A DNA stretch of 64,000 nucleotides from Acinetobacter indicus CIP 110367 (GCF_000488255.1 NZ_KI530754.1:248001-312000), one strand, 5' to 3'; numbered from the stretch's first letter, positions 35,742 to 45,643 are shown. Program-made: numbers and translations. The notes: a model not told the origin generated them from the sequence alone.

Positions 35742-36147
35742 AATCCTTGCTACTCCCTGTGATTGGTGGGCGGGCAAATCCATACTATTCTTGCCCGGCA
35801 CCGGTCTTTTTTGGCTGTCTGCTTAATTGTATTTTTAACTCGATGATCTTTTCAGTTTAATCAAAATTTAACCAGCCCGGGATTTATAAGGGAAATGGCC
35901 TTATTTCTGTGCTTAATAAATCGGCATATATCCTGTGGCATCTCTCAGCAAGTTTTACATTTCCAATCAAAATCATCTGCTCAGCTTTGCCATAAAGTTC
36001 AGGCAGATCAGACAGAATCTGCTATAGTAGCCGGATATTGTGGACCTTCTTTTTGCTCATTGTCACCCTTTCTCTCCCATGCCGGGTTTTATTACAGTTA
36101 GCATAAGAATCACACCCAGATTTTTTTATATTTTTTAGCAGGTTACA
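35742..36147. other. intergenic region between icd and rluE
   Basis: About 400 bases separating divergent genes. It must hold both promoters. A TACAAT box occurs at about 35.83 kb on the icd strand, but no matching -35 is clear. A short open frame at 35895-36101 lacks a ribosome site and is not considered a gene. Confidence 0.4.
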
Positions 36148-36933
36148 GTGAAAATAGTTATTCTTAACAAGCCTTATGATGTGCTGTCTCAGTTTCGTCC
36201 CGATGAAAAGCACCCAACCATGGCCGACTTCATTGATGATCCGGATTTACGGATTGCCGGTCGTCTGGACATGGATTCAGAAGGTTTAATGTTCCTGACC
36301 GATCATGGCGGTTTAAACCAGTTTATTACCAACCCGGCCAATAAAAAGTTTAAAACCTATCTGGTCCAGGTCGATGGTGACATTACCGAAGAAGCGCTAG
36401 AACAGCTGCGTAAAGGTGTAGAACTGAATGATGGCATGACCTTGCCGGCCAAAGCGATTAAAGTGGCTGAACCGGAGTGGTTATGGGAACGTCATCCGCC
36501 GGTACGTTACCGCGCTTCGGTGCCGACCTCCTGGGCTGAAATTTCAATTTGTGAAGGCCGTAACCGTCAGGTGCGCCGCATGACCGCTGCGGTCGGCTTC
36601 CCAACTTTGCGTTTAATTCGCACCAAAATCGGTTCGATTGATCTGGTTCAGCTGGGCCTGCAACCGGGTGAAACCCGTGAAATTGAACCACTGCTCTATA
36701 GCGACTTTAAAGATGTACCACCCGAACAGCCGTATCGCTCACGTTCTTATGTGAAGAAACCGGGCGGCACTGGTGGCAAACCGATGCAGAAAAAAGTCAA
36801 CAAAGATGGTACCGCCAAGAAAAAATCCGGCACACCACGCATCTGGCAAATGGAAGAAGGTGAAAAGCCACGTCGCAAGACCAATGGCACCACCCGTCCC
36901 AACACCAAATCACGTGGTCGTCGTGCCCGTTAA
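36148..36933 (+). CDS. rluE: 23S rRNA pseudouridine synthase RluE
   Basis: A 261-residue pseudouridine synthase of the RsuA/RluE branch. GRLDMDSEGLMFLTDHG holds the catalytic Asp, after KPYDVLSQF, and the SICEGRNRQVRRMTAAVGFPTLRLIR motif is the family hallmark. There is no S4 domain, as in RluE, which modifies U2457 of 23S rRNA. A basic Lys/Arg/Gly tail of about 45 residues (from residue 210: RSRSYVKKPGGTGG... to RRRAR) follows and could aid RNA binding. The GTG start at 36148 has AGCAGG upstream. A terminator follows. Confidence 0.92.
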   Translation: MKIVILNKPYDVLSQFRPDEKHPTMADFIDDPDLRIAGRLDMDSEGLMFLTDHGGLNQFITNPANKKFKTYLVQVDGDITEEALEQLRKGVELNDGMTLPAKAIKVAEPEWLWERHPPVRYRASVPTSWAEISICEGRNRQVRRMTAAVGFPTLRLIRTKIGSIDLVQLGLQPGETREIEPLLYSDFKDVPPEQPYRSRSYVKKPGGTGGKPMQKKVNKDGTAKKKSGTPRIWQMEEGEKPRRKTNGTTRPNTKSRGRRAR

Positions 36934-36993
36934 TGGGGCTGGCATCTGTATAGCTAAAAAAGCTGTTGCAAAGATGCGTTGAATAGACGATGA

Positions 36994-37025
36994 AAATAAG
37001 GCTCCAACGGGGCCTTATTTTTTTG
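36994..37025 (+). terminator. terminator of rluE
   Basis: AATAAGGCTCC-AACG-GGGCCTTATT followed by a T run, about 60 bases past the stop. Confidence 0.85.
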
Positions 37026-37110
37026 CTTGTATTTTCAGCATCACAATGCTATTTATGATTCACATAATTTTAAATTTAAAATAAAACGTATCTTAAAAAA
37101 GGAGTCTGCT

Positions 37111-37503
37111 ATGGATCAGCAAGTTAATCCCATGTTTCATCAGGACCGATTAATGCAGCATCTGGGCGCCCATTTGGTGTCGTTTGGTGAACACAGCGCA
37201 CAGATTGAATTAAAAATTACCGAGCAGCATTTACAAGGCCATCAAACCTGTAACGGTGCGGTGATTTTTGCGCTGGCGGATGCGGCTTTTGCCATTGCCT
37301 GCAACACCGGCGAACATCCGGCGGTGGGTCAGCACTGCGGTATTCATTATTTAAAACCGGGCCTGCTCGGCGATACCCTGACTGCGGTGGCAGAACATAA
37401 GGCCAGCAGTGGCCGCAGCGGCATTTATGATATTCGGGTCACGAACCAGAAGCAGCAGATTGTGGCGGAGTTTCGCGGTACTTCCCGCCTGATCATCAAA
37501 TAA
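37111..37503 (+). CDS. hotdog-fold thioesterase, PaaI family
   Basis: A thioesterase of about 130 residues. The hotdog core is HLQGHQTCNGAVIFALADAAFAIACNT, in which the GHxxxxGG-type loop and helix of PaaI are recognisable, followed by GQHCGIHYLKPGLLGDTLTAVAEH and GRSGIYDIRVTNQ. PaaI hydrolyses aryl- or hydroxyphenylacetyl-CoA, but no phenylacetate degradation genes are near, so the substrate is unknown. The ATG at 37111 has AAAAAAGGAG about six bases upstream, and the open frame before it is ignored. Confidence 0.9.
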   Translation: MDQQVNPMFHQDRLMQHLGAHLVSFGEHSAQIELKITEQHLQGHQTCNGAVIFALADAAFAIACNTGEHPAVGQHCGIHYLKPGLLGDTLTAVAEHKASSGRSGIYDIRVTNQKQQIVAEFRGTSRLIIK

Positions 37504-37542
37504 GGTGTGATTACGATAGGGTTTATGACGATAGATCTGTAT

Positions 37543-37573
37543 AAAAAACCGATGCCTGAGCATCGGTTTTTTA
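37543..37573. terminator. bidirectional terminator between thioesterase and M61 peptidase
   Basis: AAAACCGATGC-CTGA-GCATCGGTTTT with A and T runs on each side. Confidence 0.85.
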
Positions 37574-37597
37574 TAGTATAGATTTCAGACTGTGATT

Positions 37598-39301
37598 TTA
37601 CACTTTTAACCAGCGATCCAGTTTGGCCTGATCTTCAACTTTTAATTCAACTTCAGTCAGTTCAGAACCTGCTGCATTCACTTCAAACTGCATCAGTTCA
37701 TCACGGCGGAAAGCATGTACTGTAAAGCTGCCGCTCTGTTTGGCATACTGTTCGATCAGTTTGCTGCTGGCTTTGAGGCCATCAATGGCAATGATTACAT
37801 CATGCGCCGACAGACCGGCTTGCGCTGCCTGACCATCACGGCGTGCGGCCTGTACCAGTACGCCTTCCGGTTTATCGGCCAGTTTTAGCCCCAATGGCAA
37901 ACGCTTGTCATTTTTTAAGCTGTAGCTCAGACCAAATTCCGGGAACAGCTGATCCAGCGGTAATTCTTCGGTGGTGTTAATCAGATGGTTAATCTGCTCA
38001 GCCCAGCTATCACCGGTTAATTCCTGACACAATTCATAAATCGTGCGCTCATGCACCTGAATCCCCTGCTGCGCATTGTCATACAGCTTGCGCATTAACT
38101 CATCCAGACTAGAGCCACGCAGACGTAAACCAAGATCTAGACACAAGGCCACCAGACAGCCCTTGTTGTAATAGCTGGTGCCGGCATGGTTGGAGTTTTC
38201 ATCCTGACGGTAGAATTTCACCCAGGCATCAAAGCTTGATTCAGCCACGGTTTGGATTGCCCGACCCGGATTTTGCAAATAACGGTCAATCTGCGCTTTT
38301 AATAAAGCAATATAAGACTCCTGATTAACCACACCGCTGCGTAATAAAATCAGGTCATCATAATATGAGGTGAAGCCTTCAAAAATCCACAACAAAGAGG
38401 TGTAACCTTCCCGGTTCAGGTCATAATTGACAAAGCTGTCCGGACGGATAAATTTCACCAGCCAGGAGTGGAAATATTCATGGCTGCACAGCCCCAGAAA
38501 ACGCTGATATTCTTTCGACGGCTCTTCCGGCTCATTGGCTTTTGGCAAGTCATCGCGCGGGGTAATCAGGCTGGTACTGTTTGGATGCTCCAGACCACCA
38601 TAACTGTTCCCGGTCGCCATGGTCATAAAGGTATAATCCTGAAACGGTGCAGAACCGAACATGGCAATTTCAGTGGCGCAGATTTTTTCCAGGTCCTGCT
38701 GCATTCTCGCAGCATTCATGGCATGTTTGCCCGACACCACAAATTCATGTGGAATGCCTGCTGCATCAAAACTAAAACGGGTCTGCTCGGCCAGCTCAAA
38801 CGGCGCATCAATCAGTTCGGCATAGTTTTTGGCTTTTAAGGTATAACGCCCTTTCACCAGACTTTTGGCCACCAGTCCGGTCGCCAGCTGGAAATGTTTC
38901 AGTTCGTTTGGCAGGAACACTTCGACTTCAATCGCTTTATCTTCCTGACCTTCCAGTCCTAAACAGGCACAGGCCGGATTGACATATAACCGGGTCTGAT
39001 CAACATAGGCACCACGCACCGACAGGTCGTAGGCATAAACATCATATTCCACCGTAATCAGTTCATGATCGGTATTAAACAAACGCCATTTGTTCTTTTC
39101 AAATTTCTGGATTTTTAAAATACGCCCGGCTTCATCATAAGCCTTGACCGCTTCAATATGTTTGGAAAATTCACGAATCAGATAGCTGCCCGGAATCCAG
39201 GTCGGTAAAGCTAGAACCTGTGTCGGATTGGCCAGAAAGCGCAAAGTGACATGAATAAGATGCTGACGATAATCGTCAAATTCGATTTGATAATGCAACA
39301 T
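37598..39301 (-). CDS. M61 family glycyl aminopeptidase-like protein
   Basis: A 567-residue metallopeptidase. An N-terminal beta region (residues 1 to about 200) precedes the catalytic domain with HEYFHSWLVKFIRP, the HExxH zinc motif, followed by FEGFTSYYDDL with the third ligand Glu. The C-terminal PDZ domain covers about residues 455-540 (GLKLADKPEGVLVQAARRDGQAAQAGLSAHDVIIAIDGL). There is no signal peptide, so it is cytoplasmic, as for many M61 family members. The usual family length is about 580-620. Confidence 0.92.
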   Translation of the reverse strand: MLHYQIEFDDYRQHLIHVTLRFLANPTQVLALPTWIPGSYLIREFSKHIEAVKAYDEAGRILKIQKFEKNKWRLFNTDHELITVEYDVYAYDLSVRGAYVDQTRLYVNPACACLGLEGQEDKAIEVEVFLPNELKHFQLATGLVAKSLVKGRYTLKAKNYAELIDAPFELAEQTRFSFDAAGIPHEFVVSGKHAMNAARMQQDLEKICATEIAMFGSAPFQDYTFMTMATGNSYGGLEHPNSTSLITPRDDLPKANEPEEPSKEYQRFLGLCSHEYFHSWLVKFIRPDSFVNYDLNREGYTSLLWIFEGFTSYYDDLILLRSGVVNQESYIALLKAQIDRYLQNPGRAIQTVAESSFDAWVKFYRQDENSNHAGTSYYNKGCLVALCLDLGLRLRGSSLDELMRKLYDNAQQGIQVHERTIYELCQELTGDSWAEQINHLINTTEELPLDQLFPEFGLSYSLKNDKRLPLGLKLADKPEGVLVQAARRDGQAAQAGLSAHDVIIAIDGLKASSKLIEQYAKQSGSFTVHAFRRDELMQFEVNAAGSELTEVELKVEDQAKLDRWLKV

Positions 39302-39480
39302 AATGGGCGATATAAAAGATCAAAGAGATAACTTATCAATTAGCTTAACATTTTTTTGTCATGCAATGCGCAGTCGTCTTCATTGTCGAAAATTATCGCT
39401 AGTCAGGCGGCAAAAAAAAGCATAGCATGCCTAAAATTTTTATGTTTATGACCAACGGACTGGTTAAAAAAGGAATCCCC

Positions 39481-40791
39481 TTGAAACGTGTCATCTACCT
39501 GATTGCGCTGCTGTGCTGGCTATGCAGCTCGCTTGCGCATGCCACCTTATTATCTTTTAATCCTGAAACGGTTGAAGCAGAAGCCTGGACCGTGCTTGAT
39601 CCACAATCGGGTCAGGTCATTGCAGAACACAATAGCCAGATTCAGCGCGCCCCGGCCTCGCTGACCAAGATGATGGTGGCCTATATTGTGCTCAAGGACA
39701 TTCAGGCCGGCAAGCTGAACGTGGCAGATGTGCTGACCGCAACGTCGGTGGTGAAACAGGTGATGTGGGATGAATCCCAGATGTACCTGAAAGAAGGTGA
39801 GCAGATTTCTGTCGATCAGCTACTAGCTGGTTTAATTGTGATGTCTGCCAATGATGCCGCCCTAACTCTGGCCGAACGGATTTCTGGCAGCGTACCGCAG
39901 TTCGTGGCACGTATGAATCAGGAAGCACAGGCCTTGGGAATGCAGCATACCCATTTCCAGAATCCGGCCGGGATTACCATGCCGGAACATTATTCTACCG
40001 CGGCCGATCTGGCCCGTCTGGCACAGGCGGTCGTCAATGACACTCCGGATTATCTCGCTTATTCCAAACAGACCAGTTTTACCTATAACCAGCGTTATCA
40101 CCGTGCCACTAACATTCTGCTCAAACAGGACCCGACGGTGGATGGCTTGAAAACCGGTTATACCCGTGCCGCCGGTTATAACCTGGCGCTGACGGCCAAC
40201 CGTCTCACCCAGAATTTTGATGATCCGAACCGGCGTTTAATTGTGGTGGTTTTGGGTGCCAAAAGTGCATTTAAACGCGCTGAAATTGCCCAGCAACTGA
40301 TGAACATCAGTTATGCCTACACCCGCAACGAAGTGGCTTTAAAAAACAAGCAGCTGATTGCTGAGTTGCCAGTGGTAAAGTCGACCCTGAAAATGTTCAA
40401 GGTTGAAGTGCAGCAACCGAAAATTGTCACCACGTCTTTATATGGCGAAAATAGCGCGATTGATTTAAAACAGTTTGATGTGACCCAGCAGCGCCTGTTT
40501 GTTAACGATACCTTCGGTCAGACCCGACTGATTGAACCCTTAACCCAGACCGAAACCCATTTGAATGTCGAGCTGAAAGAAAAGTTACTGACGGCCCCGC
40601 TGGCACAGGTGATGCAGCTGGCCACCGTGCATGTTTATCAGAATAACCGCCTGATCAATACCATTCATCTGGAAGAAGAAGTACATATTGCCGAAGCCAG
40701 CCTGTTTGAAAAACTGCTGATCTGGCTAAAAAGCCTGTTTAGCTTTTCCTCCAAGGATGAAACCGCAGCCAAAACTTATCCGCTGGTTTAA
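39481..40791 (+). CDS. D-alanyl-D-alanine carboxypeptidase (PBP5/6 type)
   Basis: A 436-residue low-molecular-weight penicillin-binding protein that trims the terminal D-Ala of cell-wall peptides. A signal peptide (VIYLIALLCWLCSSLAHA) is followed by the S11 domain: SLTK (catalytic Ser60, Lys63), SAN, and KTGYT. The C-terminal half has a beta domain and an amphipathic helix (LFEKLLIWLKSLFSFSS) that anchors the enzyme to the inner membrane, as in PBP5. I chose the TTG at 39481 with AAAAAAGGA upstream; the frame extends to 39427, but those residues do not fit a signal peptide start. It is one of the dacC/dacD paralogues; which one cannot be settled here. Confidence 0.92.
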   Translation: MKRVIYLIALLCWLCSSLAHATLLSFNPETVEAEAWTVLDPQSGQVIAEHNSQIQRAPASLTKMMVAYIVLKDIQAGKLNVADVLTATSVVKQVMWDESQMYLKEGEQISVDQLLAGLIVMSANDAALTLAERISGSVPQFVARMNQEAQALGMQHTHFQNPAGITMPEHYSTAADLARLAQAVVNDTPDYLAYSKQTSFTYNQRYHRATNILLKQDPTVDGLKTGYTRAAGYNLALTANRLTQNFDDPNRRLIVVVLGAKSAFKRAEIAQQLMNISYAYTRNEVALKNKQLIAELPVVKSTLKMFKVEVQQPKIVTTSLYGENSAIDLKQFDVTQQRLFVNDTFGQTRLIEPLTQTETHLNVELKEKLLTAPLAQVMQLATVHVYQNNRLINTIHLEEEVHIAEASLFEKLLIWLKSLFSFSSKDETAAKTYPLV

Positions 40792-40919
40792 TCCTGTGAA
40801 CAAGCACAGTGGAAATGCTACATGATGTAAGTTGTCGAACAATCTGAGCCATTTTCCTGACCGGGAGATGGCATAAATTGAGCCTGTTCTTGCATTAAAA
40901 ATAACAATATAGGTTCATC

Positions 40920-42206
40920 ATGTCAGCATTACATCGTATTGTGATTGTCGGTGGCGGCGCCGGCGGTCTGGAGCTTGCTACCCAACTCGGTCATCGTTTG
41001 GGTAAATCGGGCAAAGCGCAGATTATTCTGGTCGATCAGAAACTGACCCACATCTGGAAACCGCTGCTACATGAAATTGCAGCCGGCACGCTCAATCCGC
41101 ATCAGGAAGAAACCAACTATTTTGTCCATGCTGCCCAGCATCATTATCAGTTTATATTAGGCACCCTGGTTGGCATTGACCGGACCCAGAAAAAGATTCA
41201 GCTGCAGGCACCGCAATTTTCCAAAAAAGAGCAGCCACCAAAGCAGATTGACGTGGACTATGATACGCTGGTACTGGCGCTAGGCTCCACTTCCAATGAC
41301 TTTAATACCGAAGGGGTGAAACAGCATTGTCATTTTCTGGACAGCCTGCCTCAGGCCACGGTGTTTCATCAGGACTTGCTACACCTGTATTTAGAAGCCC
41401 AAAATCAACCGCAAAGCCGTGCCCTGAATATTGCCATTATTGGCGCCGGTGCTACCGGTGTTGAACTGGCGGCAGAGCTGTATCAGGCCAAACAGACTTT
41501 TGCCCAATATGGTTTAAACCGGATTGACCCGCAGCAGGTTCGGATTACGCTCATTGAAGCTGCCGACCGGATTTTACCAGCGCTGTCGCAGCAAATTTCC
41601 CGGCATACCCAAGTCCAGCTGGAGCGCTTTGGTATTGAAGTGCTGACCCAGCATCGGGTGGCCAAAGTCGATGAAGAACAGGTTTATTTTGCTGCAGGTA
41701 ATCCGCTAGAAGCAGAAATTAAAGTCTGGGCTGCCGGAATTCAGGCCCCGGAAATTTTTAAACAGTGGGATGATTTTGAAAAAGATCATCTGCACCGTTT
41801 AAAAGTCTATGCCACCTTACAGACTTATACCGACCCCAACATTTTTGCCTTTGGCGATTGTGCCCATTGCCAGCCCAAAGCCGATGAACCGGTGCTGGGT
41901 CCGCGTGCGCAGGTGGCCAGTCAGCAGGCCAGCTTTCTGGTTCGTGCCCTGAGCCAGCACGTGAATGGGAAACCACTGCCGATGTTTAAATTCTCCGACA
42001 AAGGCTCGCTGATTTCTTTAAGCCAGCATACGGCCGTGGGTGAATTACTCGGTCGGGTCAATGTACAGGGCATAGTCGCCAAGTCGATGTATGTGTCTTT
42101 ATACCGGCTACATCAGGCCACCATTCATGGCTATACCCATGCCGGGGTGCTGACCGCCAAAGACATGCTCGGCAGAAAAATTGGCCCTAAAATAAAATTG
42201 CATTGA
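40920..42206 (+). CDS. ndh: type II NADH dehydrogenase
   Basis: A 428-residue single-subunit, non-proton-pumping NADH:quinone oxidoreductase of the inner membrane face. IVIVGGGAGGLELATQLG is the FAD dinucleotide fold, VDQKLTHIWKPLLHEIAAGTLNPHQEE the quinone-side segment, and AIIGAGATGVELAAELYQ the NADH fold. NIFAFGDCAHCQPK and GPRAQVASQQASFL follow, with the C-terminal membrane-binding region SMYVSLYRLHQATIHGYT. The family call is clear. It probably has its own promoter, followed after about 130 bases by slyD. Confidence 0.93.
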   Translation: MSALHRIVIVGGGAGGLELATQLGHRLGKSGKAQIILVDQKLTHIWKPLLHEIAAGTLNPHQEETNYFVHAAQHHYQFILGTLVGIDRTQKKIQLQAPQFSKKEQPPKQIDVDYDTLVLALGSTSNDFNTEGVKQHCHFLDSLPQATVFHQDLLHLYLEAQNQPQSRALNIAIIGAGATGVELAAELYQAKQTFAQYGLNRIDPQQVRITLIEAADRILPALSQQISRHTQVQLERFGIEVLTQHRVAKVDEEQVYFAAGNPLEAEIKVWAAGIQAPEIFKQWDDFEKDHLHRLKVYATLQTYTDPNIFAFGDCAHCQPKADEPVLGPRAQVASQQASFLVRALSQHVNGKPLPMFKFSDKGSLISLSQHTAVGELLGRVNVQGIVAKSMYVSLYRLHQATIHGYTHAGVLTAKDMLGRKIGPKIKLH

Positions 42207-42340
42207 AATTTTATCGACTGCCCCAATATCTGGGAAAATGTCATAAAAAAGCCAAATGTGAGTTTTTTGAGTAAAAGTATTCAACAAATTTGCCTTTTCA
42301 CTTTATGATGTACCCTTAGAAAACTAAATGGATCTATAAC

Positions 42341-42823
42341 ATGACTGCTATTGCAAATGACCTCGTGGTTTCTTTCCACTACACATTGACTAACGCAGAG
42401 GGTGAAACTCTCGACCAATCTCAAGGTGAACCACTTGCCTATTTGCATGGTGCGGGTAACATCATCCCTGGTCTTGAAAAAGCCCTAGAAGGTAAAACTG
42501 TGGGTGAAAAATTCACTGTAAACGTACCTGCTGCTGAAGGTTATGGCGAATACAACCCTGACCTGGTTCAAGAAGTTCCAGCGCAAATGTTCCAAGGCGT
42601 AGACAGCATTCAGCCTGGCATGCAGTTCCAAGCACAAACTGATGATGGCGTACAGATCGTAACGGTTAAAGCAGTTGAAGGCGAAAACGTAATCGTTGAT
42701 GCAAACTTCCCGCTTGCTGGTCAAGACCTGACTTTTGAAGTTGAAATCGTAGAAATCCGTGAAGCGACTCAAGAAGAGTTAGACCACGGTCACGTACACG
42801 GTGTTGGTGGTCATCACCACTAA
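42341..42823 (+). CDS. slyD: FKBP-type peptidyl-prolyl isomerase, SlyD
   Basis: A 160-residue prolyl isomerase and chaperone. FKBP segments (VVSFHYTLTNAEGETLDQS, LAYLHGAGNIIPGLEKALEG) flank the insert-in-flap (IF) domain (AAEGYGEYNPDLVQEVPAQMF and following), the SlyD arrangement. The C-terminus is His-rich (HGHVHGVGGHHH), consistent with nickel or other metal binding and maturation of metalloenzymes, but shorter than in E. coli SlyD. A terminator follows immediately. Confidence 0.93.
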   Translation: MTAIANDLVVSFHYTLTNAEGETLDQSQGEPLAYLHGAGNIIPGLEKALEGKTVGEKFTVNVPAAEGYGEYNPDLVQEVPAQMFQGVDSIQPGMQFQAQTDDGVQIVTVKAVEGENVIVDANFPLAGQDLTFEVEIVEIREATQEELDHGHVHGVGGHHH

Positions 42824-42839
42824 TCTTGTGACAAGATGG

Positions 42840-42869
42840 AAAAGGCAAAGTCTGACTTTGCCTTTTTTT
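42840..42869 (+). terminator. terminator of slyD
   Basis: AAAGGCAAAG-TCTGA-CTTTGCCTTT and a T run, 17 bases past the stop. Confidence 0.85.
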
Positions 42870-42899
42870 ATGCCTGAATTTTAGTGGGTGAATAAACCA

Positions 42900-43553
42900 T
42901 CACGATGCTGATTCGCCCGCTGCAGACAAGGCTTGGGCCAGATTGTGTTTGGCCTGTGCTTCATAATGCTGCTGAAAATACCGGGTCTGATATAGCGGTT
43001 GCATCTGATAAAACTGCATCAATACCGCACGGCGCTTGTGCTGATAAAGATTCTGCTCGACCCAGGCATATTCCTGATGAATCTGTTGCTGATATTCAGC
43101 AAAACGTGCTGGCGGCGCAGCCAGAATCGCCAGATCAATATCCAGCAAGGCATTTAAGTCAGGCTCATCACTGGGCTGATGCTGCCGGGTCGCGAGAATC
43201 CAGCGGCTCACGGTTTCCAGTTGTGCTGCCGTTAAAAAATCTGCACATAACTGCTGGCACAATGTCGCACTTTGTGCTTCATTGTCCTGCGCTTTAGGAT
43301 GATAGACCGCATCATGAAACCATAACGCCAGCTCGACCAGCGATAGTTGCTGCAACTGTGTGCGAATCTGATCGAAATGCTGCAGACACTCCAGAATATG
43401 CTGCACGCCATGATAGTGCCGCTGCGGCTCACTATAGGCCGCCAGCAGCCGCGCATACAGCTGCTGCGTCTGGCAGCGATTCAGCGAAAACTGCTGAGCG
43501 CAGCGTTGCCGATACAACTGAAAATCAGCAAATTCTGATTGCATGGCACGCAC
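42900..43553 (-). CDS. HD-domain predicted metal-dependent hydrolase
   Basis: A 217-residue protein of the predicted HD-superfamily hydrolases. RHYHGVQHILECLQHF supplies the first His, and LALWFHDAVYHPKAQDNE carries the HD pair. A later Asp-rich block (DLNALLDIDLAILAAPPARFAEY) is also typical for the group. These enzymes act as phosphohydrolases on nucleotides, but the substrate is not known. The gene lies nine bases downstream of yaaA and is likely co-transcribed with it. Confidence 0.85.
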   Translation of the reverse strand: MRAMQSEFADFQLYRQRCAQQFSLNRCQTQQLYARLLAAYSEPQRHYHGVQHILECLQHFDQIRTQLQQLSLVELALWFHDAVYHPKAQDNEAQSATLCQQLCADFLTAAQLETVSRWILATRQHQPSDEPDLNALLDIDLAILAAPPARFAEYQQQIHQEYAWVEQNLYQHKRRAVLMQFYQMQPLYQTRYFQQHYEAQAKHNLAQALSAAGESAS

Positions 43554-43561
43554 TCCCCTGT

Positions 43562-44341
43562 TTATGTGGCTTGCTCATCTCGCTTAAACACCAGCTCACC
43601 TTTTAGGGAGCTGTCAGCATCGAAATAATAGCCATCGCTATTAAAGCCTTTTAAATCTTCAGCACGTTCAATTTTATTTTCGATGATATAGCGCGCCATC
43701 AGGCCACGGGCTTTTTTGACATAGAAGCTGATGACTTTATATTTGCCATTTTTCTGGTCTAAAAATACCGGCTTGATGATTTCTGCCTGAATCTTGCTTT
43801 CTTTCACCGATTTATAATATTCATCCGAAGCGATATTCACCAGCAATTCAGACTTGGCCGCAGCCAGATCTTCATTGATCAGATCAGTAATGATGGTGCC
43901 CCAGAATTCATACAAATTGCTGCCACGCGGATTTTTCAGCTTGGTGCCCATTTCCAGACGATACGGCATCATTAAATCCAGCGGGCGCAATAAGCCATAC
44001 AGACCTGATAACATACGCAAATGTTGCTGTGCGTAATCAATGTCCTGATCCTTCAGGCTATAGGCATCAAGACCGGTATAGACATCGCCTTTAAAGGCAA
44101 ACAGCGCCTGACGCGCATTGGAAAAATCAAAATCGGCCTGCCAGTCGCGGAAGCGTTCTACGTTTAAATTGGCAATTTTTTCGCTCACACTCATTAAATT
44201 GGCGATTTCTGAAGCAGATAGCGTACGACTAACGTCGATAAGTTCTTGTGAATGCGCTAATAGTCTTGGTAAGGTGTGGCTGTCGGTGGGTAATGCAGAT
44301 TCATAATCTAAAGTCTTAGCAGGAGAAATTAAGGCGAGCAT
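43562..44341 (-). CDS. yaaA: peroxide stress protein YaaA
   Basis: A DUF328 protein of about 259 residues that in E. coli lowers free intracellular iron during hydrogen peroxide stress. The start [14 protein letters not shown] and the later [29 protein letters not shown] and [11 protein letters not shown] blocks match the family throughout. The ATG at 44339-44341 with AGGAT before it is preferred over an upstream ATG at 44354-44356. It heads a two-gene unit with the HD hydrolase. Confidence 0.93.
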   Translation of the reverse strand: MLALISPAKTLDYESALPTDSHTLPRLLAHSQELIDVSRTLSASEIANLMSVSEKIANLNVERFRDWQADFDFSNARQALFAFKGDVYTGLDAYSLKDQDIDYAQQHLRMLSGLYGLLRPLDLMMPYRLEMGTKLKNPRGSNLYEFWGTIITDLINEDLAAAKSELLVNIASDEYYKSVKESKIQAEIIKPVFLDQKNGKYKVISFYVKKARGLMARYIIENKIERAEDLKGFNSDGYYFDADSSLKGELVFKRDEQAT

Positions 44342-44476
44342 ACACATCCTGATCAAAAAGTGGTTAAAAAATAATTAATCAAACTATAACAGTCAGCTTA
44401 TTTTAATGCCAATCTGTGTTTTTCCTAAACATAATCGGTAAAATAATCGATTCTCCTGCCATTATTCGATTATCTT

Positions 44477-45109
44477 ATGTCCGAGCAAATTTTCATTCCA
44501 GGTCCTGTGGGTCGAATTGAAGTTTTCGTAGATTATCCACAGGGTGAAGTGAAAGGATTCGCGGTTGTCAGCCACCCCCATCCATTGCAAGGCGGCACCC
44601 CGCAACACAAAGTTCCTGCATTATTAGCACAAATGTACCTAGAGCGCGGCTGCGTGGTATATCGCCCAAGCTTCCGCGGTTCAGGCCAGAGTGAAGGTGT
44701 GCATGATGAAGGCTTTGGAGAAACGGACGATATTCTAGAAGTCATCAAATATGCGCGCAGCCAGCACATTGGCCTGCCGTTCTATGCCGGCGGTTTCAGC
44801 TTTGGTGCGCATGTGATGGCAAAGAGTTATGCAGCGCTACCGGTTGAATTACAGCCAAAACAGACCATTTTATGCGGCTTGCCGACTGCGACAGTAGCTG
44901 GTGTACGTCACTATGTAACTCCTGAAATTAAAGGTGACATCCTGTTTATTCATGGCGAAGCCGATGATGTGACCCTGCTCTCGGACATGATTACTTGGGC
45001 CAAACCACAGCGTCATCTGGTTACCATTTTACCGGGCGCTAACCATTTCTTTACCGGCTATTTAAAACAGCTGCAGATTGCAATTACCCGCTTCCTGGCC
45101 TTAGGCTAA
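44477..45109 (+). CDS. alpha/beta-hydrolase
   Basis: A 210-residue alpha/beta-hydrolase. SHPHPLQGGTPQHKV is the oxyanion/HGG-type motif of a conserved bacterial hydrolase group, FRGSGQSEG follows, and the nucleophile is Ser in YAGGFSFGAH. The catalytic Asp is in IHGEADDVT, and the His in PGANHFFTG. No signal peptide is present and the substrate is unknown. It is divergent from yaaA and followed by its own terminator. Confidence 0.88.
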   Translation: MSEQIFIPGPVGRIEVFVDYPQGEVKGFAVVSHPHPLQGGTPQHKVPALLAQMYLERGCVVYRPSFRGSGQSEGVHDEGFGETDDILEVIKYARSQHIGLPFYAGGFSFGAHVMAKSYAALPVELQPKQTILCGLPTATVAGVRHYVTPEIKGDILFIHGEADDVTLLSDMITWAKPQRHLVTILPGANHFFTGYLKQLQIAITRFLALG

Positions 45110-45113
45110 AGAC

Positions 45114-45142
45114 AAAAACCCATCTGCTGATGGGTTTTTTTA
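45114..45142 (+). terminator. terminator after the alpha/beta-hydrolase gene
   Basis: AAACCCATC-TGCT-GATGGGTTT and a T run, a few bases past the stop. Confidence 0.8.
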
Positions 45143-45223
45143 TGGGAGGAGATCAGTGACGGTACTGTTAATTTTAAAATGGATACAGACGAAATGGCTT
45201 CGCAATTCCAATCTGGGATTGTT

Positions 45224-45589
45224 TTAATTTTTCCATTCAAAGGCCGTAAAGTTTTCATCCTGTTTTAAGGTCTGCTCGACCGCCTGGGCCAGCTGATTTA
45301 GCAAGCTTTGCGATTCAATACGGTCAAACCAGTCCTGCTCTTCTTCCGGATAAGACAGGATTTCACACACCAGTCGTCCTTCGGCATCGCGGCTTTCACA
45401 GCTCACGCTTAAGGGCAAAGGATGATCTTCCACACTAACCGCAATTTGTGCGCCACTTTGCGGCAGGGTTTCAAAGCCGTGCTGGTTTAACTGTCGGGCC
45501 AGCAAATCTGCCACATAGTTCTGGGCAATCTTACAGTCCTGTAATTCGGCCTTGTTATCACATTGTGCGGTAAACTGGAGTGTTTTCAT
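45224..45589 (-). CDS. uncharacterised protein, about 121 aa
   Basis: I do not recognise this protein. It is acidic (start MKTLQFTAQCDNKAELQDC) and soluble, with three or four cysteines (QCDN, DCKI, SCES, VCEI). The C-terminus (QSLLNQLAQAVEQTLKQDENFTAFEWKN) is helical. Beta-type stretches AQIAVSVEDHPLPLSVSCES and GRLVCEIL suggest a small alpha/beta protein. The start at 45589 has AGGG before it; an upstream ATG at 45655 lies in the terminator hairpin of the next gene. It lies downstream of tyrA/aroA, but a terminator between them suggests a separate unit. Confidence 0.65.
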   Translation of the reverse strand: MKTLQFTAQCDNKAELQDCKIAQNYVADLLARQLNQHGFETLPQSGAQIAVSVEDHPLPLSVSCESRDAEGRLVCEILSYPEEEQDWFDRIESQSLLNQLAQAVEQTLKQDENFTAFEWKN

Positions 45590-45643
45590 AAACGACCCTA
45601 CTGCTGTTCTTGTTGTATTTTTAGCATAAGCAATATAAAGCAA

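Noticed and set aside
35895..36101. A 68-residue open frame between icd and rluE
   Set aside because: No ribosome site and no recognisable features. It occupies the promoter region of two divergent genes.
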